This document shows positions 40,305-49,026 of a stretch of 56,605 nt of DNA, piece after piece. Positions within the stretch are counted from its first letter, which is position 1; every line of letters begins with the position of its first letter. Location of the stretch: the NCBI GenBank assembly GCA_050186335.1, contig JBFWYO010000018.1, forward strand, positions 1 through 56,605, in the 5' to 3' direction. The DNA comes from JBFWYO01 sp050186335 (lineage in GTDB: Bacteria; Pseudomonadota; Alphaproteobacteria; Bin65). A program made the position numbers and the translations under genes. The notes under the pieces were generated by a model, which saw only the letters and a program-made list of their open reading frames with translations, searched no databases and had not been told where the DNA came from.

Positions 40305-41120
40305 CTAAGCGCCGCCCACGACTTCCTCCATCCACACCTTGAACCCGACCAGTGTGTTCGGCCCGAACGTGTGCGTGAGCGGCACGTCGGCGGCATCGCG
40401 CCCGCGCGCGATCAGCACGCGGCCGCGGCGTGGTGCGTTGTTGCGTGGATCGAACACGTGCCATTGGCCACCCAGATAGACTTCGATCCACGCCGCGAAA
40501 TCCTGCGGCTCGTACGGCGGCGGCAGGCCGATATCGCTGATGTAGCCGGTGCAATAGCGCGCAGGAATGTTCAGGCAACGGCACAGCGCGATCGCCAGAT
40601 GCGCGTAATCGCGGCAAACGCCGAGCTTTTCGCTGTAAGCTTCGTGCGCAGTTCGCGTAGCGCGCGAATGCTGGTAGCCGAATGTCAGGCGTCCGTGCAC
40701 GTAATCGCAGACCGCCTGCACACGCGCCCAGCCCAGCGGCGTATTGCCAAAAAGGCGCCAGGCGTCCTCGGTCAGCCGGTCGGTTTCGCAATAGCGACTA
40801 CCGAGCAGAAATTGAATCGTATCGTCGGGCAGATCCTGCACCTGATGCTGGATCGCATCGAACGCCACGGGATCGGTATTGCCGTCGACCCGGACGATTC
40901 CGTCCGTGCGCATGACCAGTTTGCCCGGCGGCGCCACGAGCCGCGTGCAATCGTTGCCGAACGCGTCGCGGTAGGTGTGCAGCGGCACGTTGGGCGCTGT
41001 GGTCAGATTGTCCCGCCGTTCGAGATCGGCCGCGCGCGACGGATGCACGTTGAGCGTCGCGATCATCGGCGTGGGGTTGAGGAATTCGTAGCTGAGTTCA
41101 CAGCCCAGTCGGATACGCAT
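40305..41120 (-). CDS. Transglutaminase-like cysteine peptidase family protein
   Basis: A 271-residue cytoplasmic protein with a transglutaminase core. The catalytic triad is C169 (EKLGVCRDYAHLA), H221 and D224 (GGQWHVFDPRNN). The N-terminal part has the beta domain common in bacterial transglutaminase-like proteins (SYEFLNPTPMIATLNVHP). FGYQHSRATRTAHEAYSEKL and ARYCTGYISDIGLP fit the family. The target is unknown; many members lie near circularly permuted ATP-grasp or alpha-E proteins, which are absent here. The start at 41120 follows GGAACAAC. Confidence 0.85.
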   Translation of the reverse strand: MRIRLGCELSYEFLNPTPMIATLNVHPSRAADLERRDNLTTAPNVPLHTYRDAFGNDCTRLVAPPGKLVMRTDGIVRVDGNTDPVAFDAIQHQVQDLPDDTIQFLLGSRYCETDRLTEDAWRLFGNTPLGWARVQAVCDYVHGRLTFGYQHSRATRTAHEAYSEKLGVCRDYAHLAIALCRCLNIPARYCTGYISDIGLPPPYEPQDFAAWIEVYLGGQWHVFDPRNNAPRRGRVLIARGRDAADVPLTHTFGPNTLVGFKVWMEEVVGGA

Positions 41121-41340
41121 CGGTGTTGTTCCTTGAACCCCCATATTCAGCATTAGTCCGATTCGAACCGCATCGAGCCGTGGCGACGGGTACGTGAGAA
41201 CGCCAGCCGACGACGCCCGCGGCAGGCGCGGTGAGACGCCAGTAAAATCGCGCGGCCGCCCGAAGGTTCCCCGAACGAGCGAAGCGGCGGCGAAATGACC
41301 GCACACATCCGCACTGGCAAACCAACGACCGCAACGACTG

Positions 41341-42546
41341 TCACCGCCCCGGCTGCGCCCGCACACGCACGCCGTCGGCGATGCGTTCGCTCGGATAAGC
41401 GATGACCTGCTGGCCGGGCGAGAGCCCGCCGGTGATCTCGATCTCGCTGCTGCTCCGGCGGCCGGTCGCGATCCGGCGCAGGCGCGCGCGGCCGTCTTCG
41501 ATGACATAGACGGCGTCCTGCCCGGCCAGCCGGAACACGGCACCGATCGGCAGCTTCAATGCGTCCGGACGGCGGTAGACTTCGATCGCGGCATCGACAC
41601 GGTAGCCGTCGCCGAGCGCCTGCCACTGCTCAGGCGGCGAGGCGATGTCGATCACGACGCGCACGCGCTGCTCCTCGATGCCAAGCGCGGAGACTTTCGT
41701 GAACGCGCCGGGCTCGACCAGGCGCACCTGGCCGAGCAGCACGGCACCGCCCCAGCCGGTCAGTTCGACCGGCGCGCCTGCCGCGATCGGCACCGCCTCC
41801 GAACTCAGTACCTCGGCCACGATCTCGAGCGCGCGCGGATCGCCGATCTCCAACAGCGCCGCGCCGATCGCAACCGTCGCCTCGCTTTCCTGAACCACGC
41901 GCAGCACGCGCCCGGCGGCCGGCGATTTCACCTGCCACGGCTCGAGCTCTTCGCCCGAATCCGGGCGCATGGCGCGCGCCAGCGCTGCCTTCGCGACGGC
42001 CAGTTGATGCTCGGCGGCGTGCAGCGACGCCTGTGCCAGATCGACATCGCGCTGGCGCAGGCGATGTTCGAGCTCCGCCGTCTCCAACGCCACTTTCGTG
42101 ATCGTGCCGCTGCGCATCAACGCCTGCGCGCGATCGAGATCGGCCTTCGCCTTGTCGAGCGAGGCCTGTGTGCGCTTGATGCCGACGTTCGCGGCGTCGC
42201 GCTCGGCCTCGGCGGCGCCGACGCGTTCGCGCAGCGTCGCCAGCGTGCGTGCATCGATCAGCGCCGGCGGGCCGGGCAGGATGACGGCGACCGTATCGCC
42301 GGCGGCGACCGCATCGCCGACGCGCAAGCGGATGCGCTGCAAGGCGCCAGCGAGCGGCGCAGAAATGGTAAACCGGTCGCGCACGCGGGTCTTGCCGTCC
42401 TCTTCGACGGTCTGGCGAAACAGGCCCTTGCTCACCGTGGCCACGTCGACCGCGACCGGCGACGGCACCAGCAGCCAGCCGATAACCGCGAGTACGCCAA
42501 CGACGACCAGGCCAAGGACGATGGTTCGGGCGGAGAGCGTGCGCAT
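41341..42546 (-). CDS. HlyD-family periplasmic adaptor of ABC exporter 1
   Basis: A 401-residue membrane fusion protein. It has an N-terminal membrane anchor (about 8-30), a lipoyl-type half (FTISAPLAGALQRIRLRVGD), a coiled coil (about 95-195, AEAERDAANVGIKRTQASLD), the second lipoyl half (WQVKSPAAGRVLRVVQESEA), a beta-barrel and the C-terminal GLSPGQQVIAYPSERIADGV. Its start codon lies on the stop of the large FtsX-type permease. It is the last gene of the ATPase-permease-adaptor unit. The exported substrate is unknown. Confidence 0.85.
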   Translation of the reverse strand: MRTLSARTIVLGLVVVGVLAVIGWLLVPSPVAVDVATVSKGLFRQTVEEDGKTRVRDRFTISAPLAGALQRIRLRVGDAVAAGDTVAVILPGPPALIDARTLATLRERVGAAEAERDAANVGIKRTQASLDKAKADLDRAQALMRSGTITKVALETAELEHRLRQRDVDLAQASLHAAEHQLAVAKAALARAMRPDSGEELEPWQVKSPAAGRVLRVVQESEATVAIGAALLEIGDPRALEIVAEVLSSEAVPIAAGAPVELTGWGGAVLLGQVRLVEPGAFTKVSALGIEEQRVRVVIDIASPPEQWQALGDGYRVDAAIEVYRRPDALKLPIGAVFRLAGQDAVYVIEDGRARLRRIATGRRSSSEIEITGGLSPGQQVIAYPSERIADGVRVRAQPGR

Positions 42547-44909
42547 CAGTCCCGCGTCTTCAGCACGGCCACCAGATCCAGTTGCCGGATGCGGCGAGTG
42601 ACGACGACGGCGCTTGCCGCACCGGCGACGGCGATGACGAGGCCGGCCAACGCGTAGGTTGACGCTTCGATGACCGGCGGAATCCAGAAACTTTCGCTTT
42701 GAGCGCCCGAGACGATCGCGACCACCAGCCAATAGGCAAGCACGAGACCGGCAGGAATGGCGATTACGAGCGATACCCCGAGTTCGGCAAAGAACATCAA
42801 GCTGACCTCCGTGCGGGTAAATCCTAGCACACGCAGCGTCGCCAGTTCCCAGCCGCGTTCGGCCAGGCCGATGCGGGCGTTATTGTAGACGACGCCGATG
42901 GTAATTGCGGCGGCAAACGCGGTGAGAATCAGGCTGAAGGTGACGATGAGGCTCATCGCGGTCTCCATGAACGCCTTCATCGCCTCGCGCTTGATCGTGA
43001 CGGCGGCGATCTTGGGCATCGATTTGAGCCGGGCGTAAAGCGCGTCGCTTTGCGCCGGATCGACCAGCAGCGCGGCGCCCGACAGGCTCGGCCCCTCGCC
43101 CAGCAGCCGCAGCAGCGCGATATTTTCCATGCGCGCCGCGACGCCGAGAATATCCCGCGTGGTCCCGGTGACGATCAGTTCGCGCACCGGCCGCGTGCCC
43201 TCGCGGATCTCGATCGTCACGCGATCGCCGGGCTTGACCGCCAGTTTGGCCGCCAGCCGGTCGGTCAGGAACAGCCCGCCTTGCGTGACCTCGATCGGAT
43301 TGAGGTTGACGTCCAGCGGCCGGCGCAGTCGCGCCTCGGCGCCGATGCCCTCGATCGCGGTTCGGTGGCTGCGTGTGCCGGCGCGCAGCGTGGCGGATGC
43401 AGCACGGATGCCTTCGACCTCGCGCACGCCCGGCAGCCGCGCAAGCTCGCGCAGCACGCTCGGGTTCAGCGGATCGACGAACGCGACCAGCACGTTGGCC
43501 CGTTCCGCACGGCTGAACTGCAGATCGACCATGAAATCGATCGCGTCCGACCAGAAGAACGCGATCACCACCAGCGGCACAGACAGGGCGATGGCGCCGG
43601 CGCCGAGCGCGAAACGCCACGGCCGGCCAATCAGCGAACGCATGACGAAGGCGAAACGCGCCGGCAGCGGGCGCGTCAGCCCCGCGCGTTCCGCCCAGGT
43701 GAGACTAAAGCGCGCCGGCGCCGGCGGCCGCATCGCCTCGGCCGGCGCCATGCGCAGAATCCGGCGCAGCGCACCCGCGGCGCCGAGCAGCCCGGCGCCG
43801 ATGCTTGCGGCGCCGGCAGCGGCGGCGATCCAGATTTCGAACCGGAAGCGCAGATCGGGAAAGCGGAAGTACGGCTGATAGCTGTCGGTCATCACGCGGC
43901 CGAATGCGATGCCGAGCACCACGCCGACCGCGACGCCGGCCATCACCACGATCAGCGCGAAGCCGAAATAATGCCCGGCGATGCGGGAATCGGGATAGCC
44001 GAGCGCCTTGAGCCCGGCGATCTGCTCGCGTTGCGCGCCGATCATGCGACCGAGCACAATGTTGATGAGGAACGCGGCGACGCCCAGGAAGATCACCGGA
44101 ATCGTCGTCGCCATGACGCCCTGCTCGGCGATTTCGTCGCCGACGAAACGGTTCGACGTCTGCTCGTCGCGTCCGTACGCGCCGATGCCGCCATAGGGTG
44201 CGAGGATCAGATCGATGGCTCGGATCGCGGCCGGCAGCGAGGCGCCGGGGGCCAGGCGCACAACCACATCGTTGAACGCACCGTCCATGTCGAACGCGGC
44301 TTCGAGCGCGCGCCTGCCCATCCAGAACACGCCGAAGCGCCGGTCGTCCGGCAGCGCCGCGCTGCTCGGCGTGGCGTAGATATATTCCGGCGAGATGGCG
44401 ATGCCGACGATCTGCAGACTCTGCCGCCTGCCGTTCAGCAGCGCACTGAAGCGATAGCCGATGCCGACGTTGCGCGCCCGGGCGAAGCCTTCGCCGACGA
44501 TCACCTCGTCGGTACGCGACGGATCGGGCAGGCGGCCCAGGCGCAGCGTCAGGCGGTTGATCGATGGCACGCCGACCATCGGCAGGGAAATCAATCGTCC
44601 GACAACCGGCGCCGGCTCGCCCGGAATGTCGAGCGTCGCATTGAACACCAGGCGCGTCTCCAGGCCGGCCACGCCATCGATGCGAACCAGGCGCGAAACC
44701 AGCGATTCGGGCGCGCGTTTGAGCGTGGCAAACAGCTGGGCGAAATGCGTCTGCGCATAAAACTCGTCGCGCGCCGCAATCAACGTGCGATAGGTGCCAA
44801 GGGCAGCGATCAGCGCCGCGACGCCGCACGCGACCACGATGGCGATGGTGACGGTCTGTCCGCGCATGCGGCCGAGCTCGCGCACCAGCTTGCGGTTCAG
44901 CGCCCTCAC
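42546..44909 (-). CDS. Large FtsX-domain ABC permease of exporter 1 (YbbP-like)
   Basis: A 787-residue permease with two FtsX units. The N-terminal unit has a first helix (MRGQTVTIAIVVACGV), a periplasmic domain (about 40-255), then three helices (from TTIPVIFLGVAAFLINIVLG). The second unit repeats this from RFALGAGAIALSVPLVVIAF to the C-terminus. The architecture of about eight to ten helices resembles YbbP or LolC/E-like mechanotransmission permeases. It starts with GTG at 44909, overlapping the ATPase stop (GTGA). The open frame to 45623 is antisense or shifted over the ATPase and not used. Confidence 0.85.
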   Translation of the reverse strand: MRALNRKLVRELGRMRGQTVTIAIVVACGVAALIAALGTYRTLIAARDEFYAQTHFAQLFATLKRAPESLVSRLVRIDGVAGLETRLVFNATLDIPGEPAPVVGRLISLPMVGVPSINRLTLRLGRLPDPSRTDEVIVGEGFARARNVGIGYRFSALLNGRRQSLQIVGIAISPEYIYATPSSAALPDDRRFGVFWMGRRALEAAFDMDGAFNDVVVRLAPGASLPAAIRAIDLILAPYGGIGAYGRDEQTSNRFVGDEIAEQGVMATTIPVIFLGVAAFLINIVLGRMIGAQREQIAGLKALGYPDSRIAGHYFGFALIVVMAGVAVGVVLGIAFGRVMTDSYQPYFRFPDLRFRFEIWIAAAAGAASIGAGLLGAAGALRRILRMAPAEAMRPPAPARFSLTWAERAGLTRPLPARFAFVMRSLIGRPWRFALGAGAIALSVPLVVIAFFWSDAIDFMVDLQFSRAERANVLVAFVDPLNPSVLRELARLPGVREVEGIRAASATLRAGTRSHRTAIEGIGAEARLRRPLDVNLNPIEVTQGGLFLTDRLAAKLAVKPGDRVTIEIREGTRPVRELIVTGTTRDILGVAARMENIALLRLLGEGPSLSGAALLVDPAQSDALYARLKSMPKIAAVTIKREAMKAFMETAMSLIVTFSLILTAFAAAITIGVVYNNARIGLAERGWELATLRVLGFTRTEVSLMFFAELGVSLVIAIPAGLVLAYWLVVAIVSGAQSESFWIPPVIEASTYALAGLVIAVAGAASAVVVTRRIRQLDLVAVLKTRD

Positions 44910-45616
44910 CAGACCAGCTCCGCTGCCGTGATCTTGTGCGCATTCCGCTCGACCGAGGCGATGCGCCCGCCGGCCAAGCGCAGCACGCGATCGGCCAGGC
45001 CGGCAATCGCCGCATTGTGGGTAATGATAATGGCGGTGGTGGCAAGGTCGCGGTTCGCGCGCGCGATGGCGTCCAGCACCAGCTTGCCGGTTTCGACGTC
45101 GAGCGCGCCGGTCGGCTCGTCGCACAGCAGCACGTCCGGGCGCTTGGCGATGGCGCGGGCGATGGCGATGCGCTGCTGCTCGCCGCCGGACAACTGCGCC
45201 GGGAAATGCTCCGCGCGGTCGGCGAGGCCGACCAGGCGCAGTGCCTCCAGCGGATCCATCGGATTGGCTGCGATGTCGGTTACCAGCTGGACATTCTCGC
45301 GCGCGGTCAGGCTCGGAATCAGATTGTAGAACTGGAACACGAAGCCGACATGCTCGCGCCGATAGCGCGTCAATTCGGCGTCGCCGGCGCCGACCAGATC
45401 GTGATCGCGCCACGCGGCGGTACCGGATGTCGGACTGTCGAGCCCGCCGAGAATGTTCATCAGCGTCGACTTGCCCGAGCCCGACGGGCCGAGCATGACG
45501 ACGAATTCGCCCGGATAGACGTCGAGATCGACGTCGCGCAGCGCCGGCACGTCGACCTCGCCCATCCGGTAGATCTTGCTGAGGCCGCGGGCGCGAAAGA
45601 CCGGCTGCGCGTCCAT
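44906..45616 (-). CDS. ABC exporter 1 ATP-binding protein (LolD/MacB-type)
   Basis: A 236-residue ATPase of the LolD/YbbA/MacB-N class. Walker A is GPSGSGKST, Q-loop FVFQFYNLIPSLTARENV, signature LSGGEQQRIAIARAI, Walker B DVLLCDEPTGALD, H-loop IIITHNAAIAGLADRV. These proteins power mechanotransmission exporters. It is the first gene of exporter 1, with a promoter candidate at 45658-45687. It is not the same gene type as the second ATPase downstream of the DevC-like permease; the two are clearly diverged. Confidence 0.9.
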   Translation of the reverse strand: MDAQPVFRARGLSKIYRMGEVDVPALRDVDLDVYPGEFVVMLGPSGSGKSTLMNILGGLDSPTSGTAAWRDHDLVGAGDAELTRYRREHVGFVFQFYNLIPSLTARENVQLVTDIAANPMDPLEALRLVGLADRAEHFPAQLSGGEQQRIAIARAIAKRPDVLLCDEPTGALDVETGKLVLDAIARANRDLATTAIIITHNAAIAGLADRVLRLAGGRIASVERNAHKITAAELVW

Positions 45617-45657
45617 GTTTCACCAGAGTTCGGAATGCAGCGTTCGTGTCGGCAAAT

Positions 45658-45687
45658 AGTATAATGGACGCGCTTGCCCGCCGTCAT
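45658..45687 (-). promoter_or_regulatory. Possible promoter for ABC exporter 1
   Basis: On the minus strand: ATGACG (45682-45687), 18-bp spacer, TATACT (45658-45663), about 40 bases before the exporter 1 ATPase start. The -35 box overlaps the end region of the exporter 2 operon, so the two units could be transcribed separately. Confidence 0.4.
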
Positions 45688-45699
45688 CCGCCGGGAGCG

Positions 45700-46455
45700 T
45701 CAGCCGCTCGACCCGGCCACGGTGTTTGCTCCGGCGCCGCTCGAATCGATCCCGTCTCGATCCAGCCGGCCGTCGCGCAACTGGAAAATCCTGTCGAAAC
45801 GATCGAAAATCTTCTCATCGTGCGTGACGGCGATAATCGCGGCGTCCTGCTCGACGGCGAGCTTGCGCATCAGATCCATGACGATCTGCGCGCGCTTCGA
45901 ATCGAGAGCGGCCGTCGGTTCGTCGGCGAGAATGATGCGCGGTCGGTTGGCCAGTGCGCGGGCAATCGCTACGCGCTGCGCTTCGCCGCCGGACAGCTTG
46001 GCCGGCATGGCGTTCTTGCGATGCCCCACTTCGAGATATTCGAGAAGTTCGATCGCACGCTTGCGCGCGCTGGTCATATCTGCGCCCGCAAGCTGAAGCA
46101 CGATCGCCACATTGTCCGTGGCGTCGAGAAACGGCAGCAGGTTGTGGAACTGGAAGATGAAGCCGATCTTATCGAGCCGCAAGCGGCGAAGGTTGCTGCG
46201 CAGCCAGCGCCCGTCCCGAAGCACCACTTCGCCATCGAGTTCCATCGAACCCGACGAAGGATCGAGAATGCAGCCGATGACGTTGAGCAGCGTCGTTTTG
46301 CCGGAGCCGGAGGGTCCGAGCAAAGCTATGACTTGCCGGGGAAACACCTCCAGCGAGACGTCCCTGAGTGCATCGACGCGCGTCTCGCCGTCGCCGAAAT
46401 GCTTGGAGATCCGTTCGAGCCTGACGAGCGGCCGGTGCGCGGCGGCGTTTGGCAA
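45700..46455 (-). CDS. ABC exporter 2 ATP-binding protein (DevA-like)
   Basis: A 251-residue ATPase with Walker A GPSGSGKTT, Q-loop FIFQFHNLLPFLDATDNV, signature LSGGEAQRVAIARALANRP, Walker B IILADEPTAALDSKRA and H-loop IIAVTHDEKIFDRFDRI, matching DevA/LolD-type ATPases. The TTG start at 46455 is chosen: GGAGG lies five bases upstream, and the codon sits one base after the permease stop. The frame is open to 46509 without family support. The C-terminal tail (about 15 residues after LDRDG) is Ser/Gly-rich. Confidence 0.88.
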   Translation of the reverse strand: MPNAAAHRPLVRLERISKHFGDGETRVDALRDVSLEVFPRQVIALLGPSGSGKTTLLNVIGCILDPSSGSMELDGEVVLRDGRWLRSNLRRLRLDKIGFIFQFHNLLPFLDATDNVAIVLQLAGADMTSARKRAIELLEYLEVGHRKNAMPAKLSGGEAQRVAIARALANRPRIILADEPTAALDSKRAQIVMDLMRKLAVEQDAAIIAVTHDEKIFDRFDRIFQLRDGRLDRDGIDSSGAGANTVAGSSG

Positions 46456-46456
46456 A

Positions 46457-47590
46457 TCAGCCTCCGAGCGCGGTTGCCGGATCGACTTTGAGCGCCGCGC
46501 GCACACCAAGGCCGCTGGACACCAGGCACACCGCGAACACGATCAATCCCAGGAGCAAGACGTTGTCAGGTTCGAGCACGACGCGGCGCGGAAACTTGTC
46601 CTTGATATTGAAGATCAACGCGGCGCCGATCGAGAAGCCGATGAAGCCGAGCGCCAAGGCCTGTTGCACGATCATACCGATGATGGTCCGGTCGGACGCG
46701 CCGATGAGCTTTAAGGTCGCGATCTGCCTCAGCTTCTCCATCGTCATTGTGTAGATGATGAGCGCAATGATGACGGCGGAGACCGCCAGCAGCAGCGAGG
46801 TGAAAAGTCCGATCTGGCGCCGCGCACGATCGACGAGGGATCTAGTAAGAATCTGCTCCTGCTCCGCCTGCGTGATCGCGCCGAGATGCTTCCAGCGTCG
46901 TACCGTTTCAGCTATCGCGTCGGCGGAGGCGTTTGGCTGAAGGCGCGCCAGCACGGCGTTCACCGTGTCGCGGCCCGCGCCGTCGACGCCCCGCGCAAGC
47001 AACACCCGAGCGGCGGGCGGCGCCAGATCGAATTGCAGTTTCTGCGCGTCGGACAACGTGACGTAAATCACCGGGTCGCCGGCGGTATTGAACTGATGCT
47101 GCGTAAGCCCAACGACCGTAAACGTGCTTCGGCCAAGCGTGAACCGATCGCCGAGCTCGAAGCCGGCGGTGCGATCGGCGACCATCTCGTAATGGCTGCG
47201 GCCGATGCTGCGCCCTTCAATGACTTCCGGCGGACCGCCCGGTCGCGACGGTTCAAAGCCGATCACATAGAGCCGCAGTTTTGCGCCGCGATGCTGCGCT
47301 TCGACGGTCTGATAGGTGATGCTCCCTGCGGCGGCCACGCCGGCGATGCGCGCCACGGCCTCGCGCGTGTCGCCCGGGATGCGCGACGCTTCGGCAAACG
47401 GTCCGCGCGTGTTGGCTTCCACGATCCAGACATCGACGGCCGGAGAACGCGCGACGGTCAGGGCTTCTACGACAAGGCCGCGATAGATGCCGATCATCGC
47501 CAGAACGACGCCGAGCAAAAGCCCGAGCCCCAGACAGGTCAACACGAACCTGCCGAGACCGTGCCGAATGTCGCGATAGGCAAGATTCAC
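46457..47590 (-). CDS. ABC exporter 2 permease (DevC-like FtsX-domain protein)
   Basis: A 377-residue permease with one N-terminal helix (LTCLGLGLLLGVVLAMIGIY), a periplasmic domain (about 45-260) and three C-terminal helices starting at LFTSLLLAVSAVIIALIIYT. TMTMEKLRQIATLKLIGASD is the family's cytoplasmic turn. Length and features match DevC, the permease of the DevBCA-type exporter, which moves glycolipids in cyanobacteria. It overlaps the adaptor's stop by four bases and is followed directly by its ATPase. Confidence 0.87.
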   Translation of the reverse strand: MNLAYRDIRHGLGRFVLTCLGLGLLLGVVLAMIGIYRGLVVEALTVARSPAVDVWIVEANTRGPFAEASRIPGDTREAVARIAGVAAAGSITYQTVEAQHRGAKLRLYVIGFEPSRPGGPPEVIEGRSIGRSHYEMVADRTAGFELGDRFTLGRSTFTVVGLTQHQFNTAGDPVIYVTLSDAQKLQFDLAPPAARVLLARGVDGAGRDTVNAVLARLQPNASADAIAETVRRWKHLGAITQAEQEQILTRSLVDRARRQIGLFTSLLLAVSAVIIALIIYTMTMEKLRQIATLKLIGASDRTIIGMIVQQALALGFIGFSIGAALIFNIKDKFPRRVVLEPDNVLLLGLIVFAVCLVSSGLGVRAALKVDPATALGG

Positions 47591-48831
47591 GGTTTGCCTG
47601 CTTCGATCATCCGAACCGAGCGGCCTTCGCGAAAGCCGCTTTCTATGCGCGTGACGACGCGCGCGCCCTCGGGCAACCCGCCCACGATCTCCAGTTTCGA
47701 GTCTTCCGTGCGATGCCGGATTTTGACGATTCGCCGCTGCAAGCGGCCGGCCTCGACTGTCCAGACCCGGCCTTCGCGGCCGTCGTACCCGTGCACCGCG
47801 GCTTCCGGGACGAACAAGGCCTTATCGAGCCGCGCCACCGTGATCCAAAACTCCGCCTGTTCGCCGAGATACACGCGCGGCGGCGGATTGTCCCCCTTGA
47901 TGTAGATTCGCCGCTCCTCGGTGACGCGGTCGCTCTCCAGGCCGATGCGAACCACCCGTCCCGTGAACGCGTCTTGCGGGCGCGAGCGAAGACGGGCATC
48001 CACGCGCTGGCCTTCCTGAATGAAACCGGCACGCGCTTCGTCGATGTAAGCAAGGCCCCAAATCGTGTCGGGCGCGATGAGCGTAAATATCGGATCGCCT
48101 GCCTTGATGACCGCGCCGAGCTCCTTATGGCGCTCGATGATCAACGCATCGAACGGTGCAATGAGCGTCCGGTGGCGCAGCAGCGTCTCCTCGAACTGGA
48201 GTTGCGCACGCGCATCGGTCAACTGCGCCTTCGCCGTCTCTTTTTCGCTCAGCGCCACAGCGACATCGGCCTTGGCCACGGCCGCGTCCCTGAGCGCCTC
48301 CTCGGCGCCCTGCTGGGAGACGACATCTCGGCTGGCAAGGGTTTGCTTGCGTCGGTTGACTGCCTCTTTCTGCGCCAGCACCGCCTGTGTCTTCTCGAGA
48401 TTGGCTTCGGCTTTCGTGATGTTGGCTTCGGCGATGAGCAAGGCGGCGCGCGCCTTGGCGACTTTGGCTTCCTGTTCGCCGGTGTTGAGGCGCGCCAATA
48501 TCTGGCCCTTGATCACGTGGTCGCCGTGATCGGCATTGAGTTCGACCAGCGCCGCCCCGACCTCGAAGCCGATCTTCGAGAGGATTCGGGCCTCGACCGT
48601 ACCCAGACCGAAGACGCGGATCGGCACATTCTCCGTGACGGACGCCACTTGTACGGAAATTGGCCGATTCGCGAAGACGAACATGCCGATGACAATCGCG
48701 GCCAGCACGACCGCCGCCGCAAGGGCCGCCTTGACCAAGGGTTTCCTTGCCGTTCGCCTGACCCACGCGCGCGAAGGGGGACTCGCGGCCGTATCGGCCG
48801 TTCCCTCGGGCTGGTTTGTCACCTGACTCAT
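47587..48831 (-). CDS. HlyD-family adaptor of ABC exporter 2 (DevB-like)
   Basis: A 414-residue membrane fusion protein: membrane anchor (about 35-55), first lipoyl half (GFEVGAALVELNADHGDHVI), long coiled coil (about 120-225, rich in Ala/Glu/Lys), second half (LLRHRTLIAPFDALIIERHK), barrel and a C-terminal PEGARVVTRIESGFREGRSV. The ATG at 48831 follows GGAGG. It is the first gene of the DevB-DevC-DevA-ordered unit. No outer-membrane TolC-type gene is adjacent. Confidence 0.87.
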   Translation of the reverse strand: MSQVTNQPEGTADTAASPPSRAWVRRTARKPLVKAALAAAVVLAAIVIGMFVFANRPISVQVASVTENVPIRVFGLGTVEARILSKIGFEVGAALVELNADHGDHVIKGQILARLNTGEQEAKVAKARAALLIAEANITKAEANLEKTQAVLAQKEAVNRRKQTLASRDVVSQQGAEEALRDAAVAKADVAVALSEKETAKAQLTDARAQLQFEETLLRHRTLIAPFDALIIERHKELGAVIKAGDPIFTLIAPDTIWGLAYIDEARAGFIQEGQRVDARLRSRPQDAFTGRVVRIGLESDRVTEERRIYIKGDNPPPRVYLGEQAEFWITVARLDKALFVPEAAVHGYDGREGRVWTVEAGRLQRRIVKIRHRTEDSKLEIVGGLPEGARVVTRIESGFREGRSVRMIEAGKP

Positions 48832-49026
48832 CGCCAAAATCCTCCGGCTCCACTGAACGAGGCGGCGAACCGAACCGCCTATTAGAGCGATCAACAAGAT
48901 CGAGCGGAGCAGTCACGATGCAATTTGACAATTTTCGCCCGGCCGTCGGAGTCGGCGCAAGCTGCGAATCCGCGCGCCGCGTGGCGGCCGACGGAGCGCC
49001 GTGCCGGATAACCCGGCCCGGGAGGC

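Noticed and set aside
43050..45329. 759-codon open frame on the + strand
   Set aside because: Antisense to the FtsX permease and ATPase; these have full family motifs on the minus strand.
44910..45623. N-terminal extension of the large FtsX frame
   Set aside because: It overlaps the ATPase gene in another frame; the GTG overlapping the ATPase stop is the natural start.
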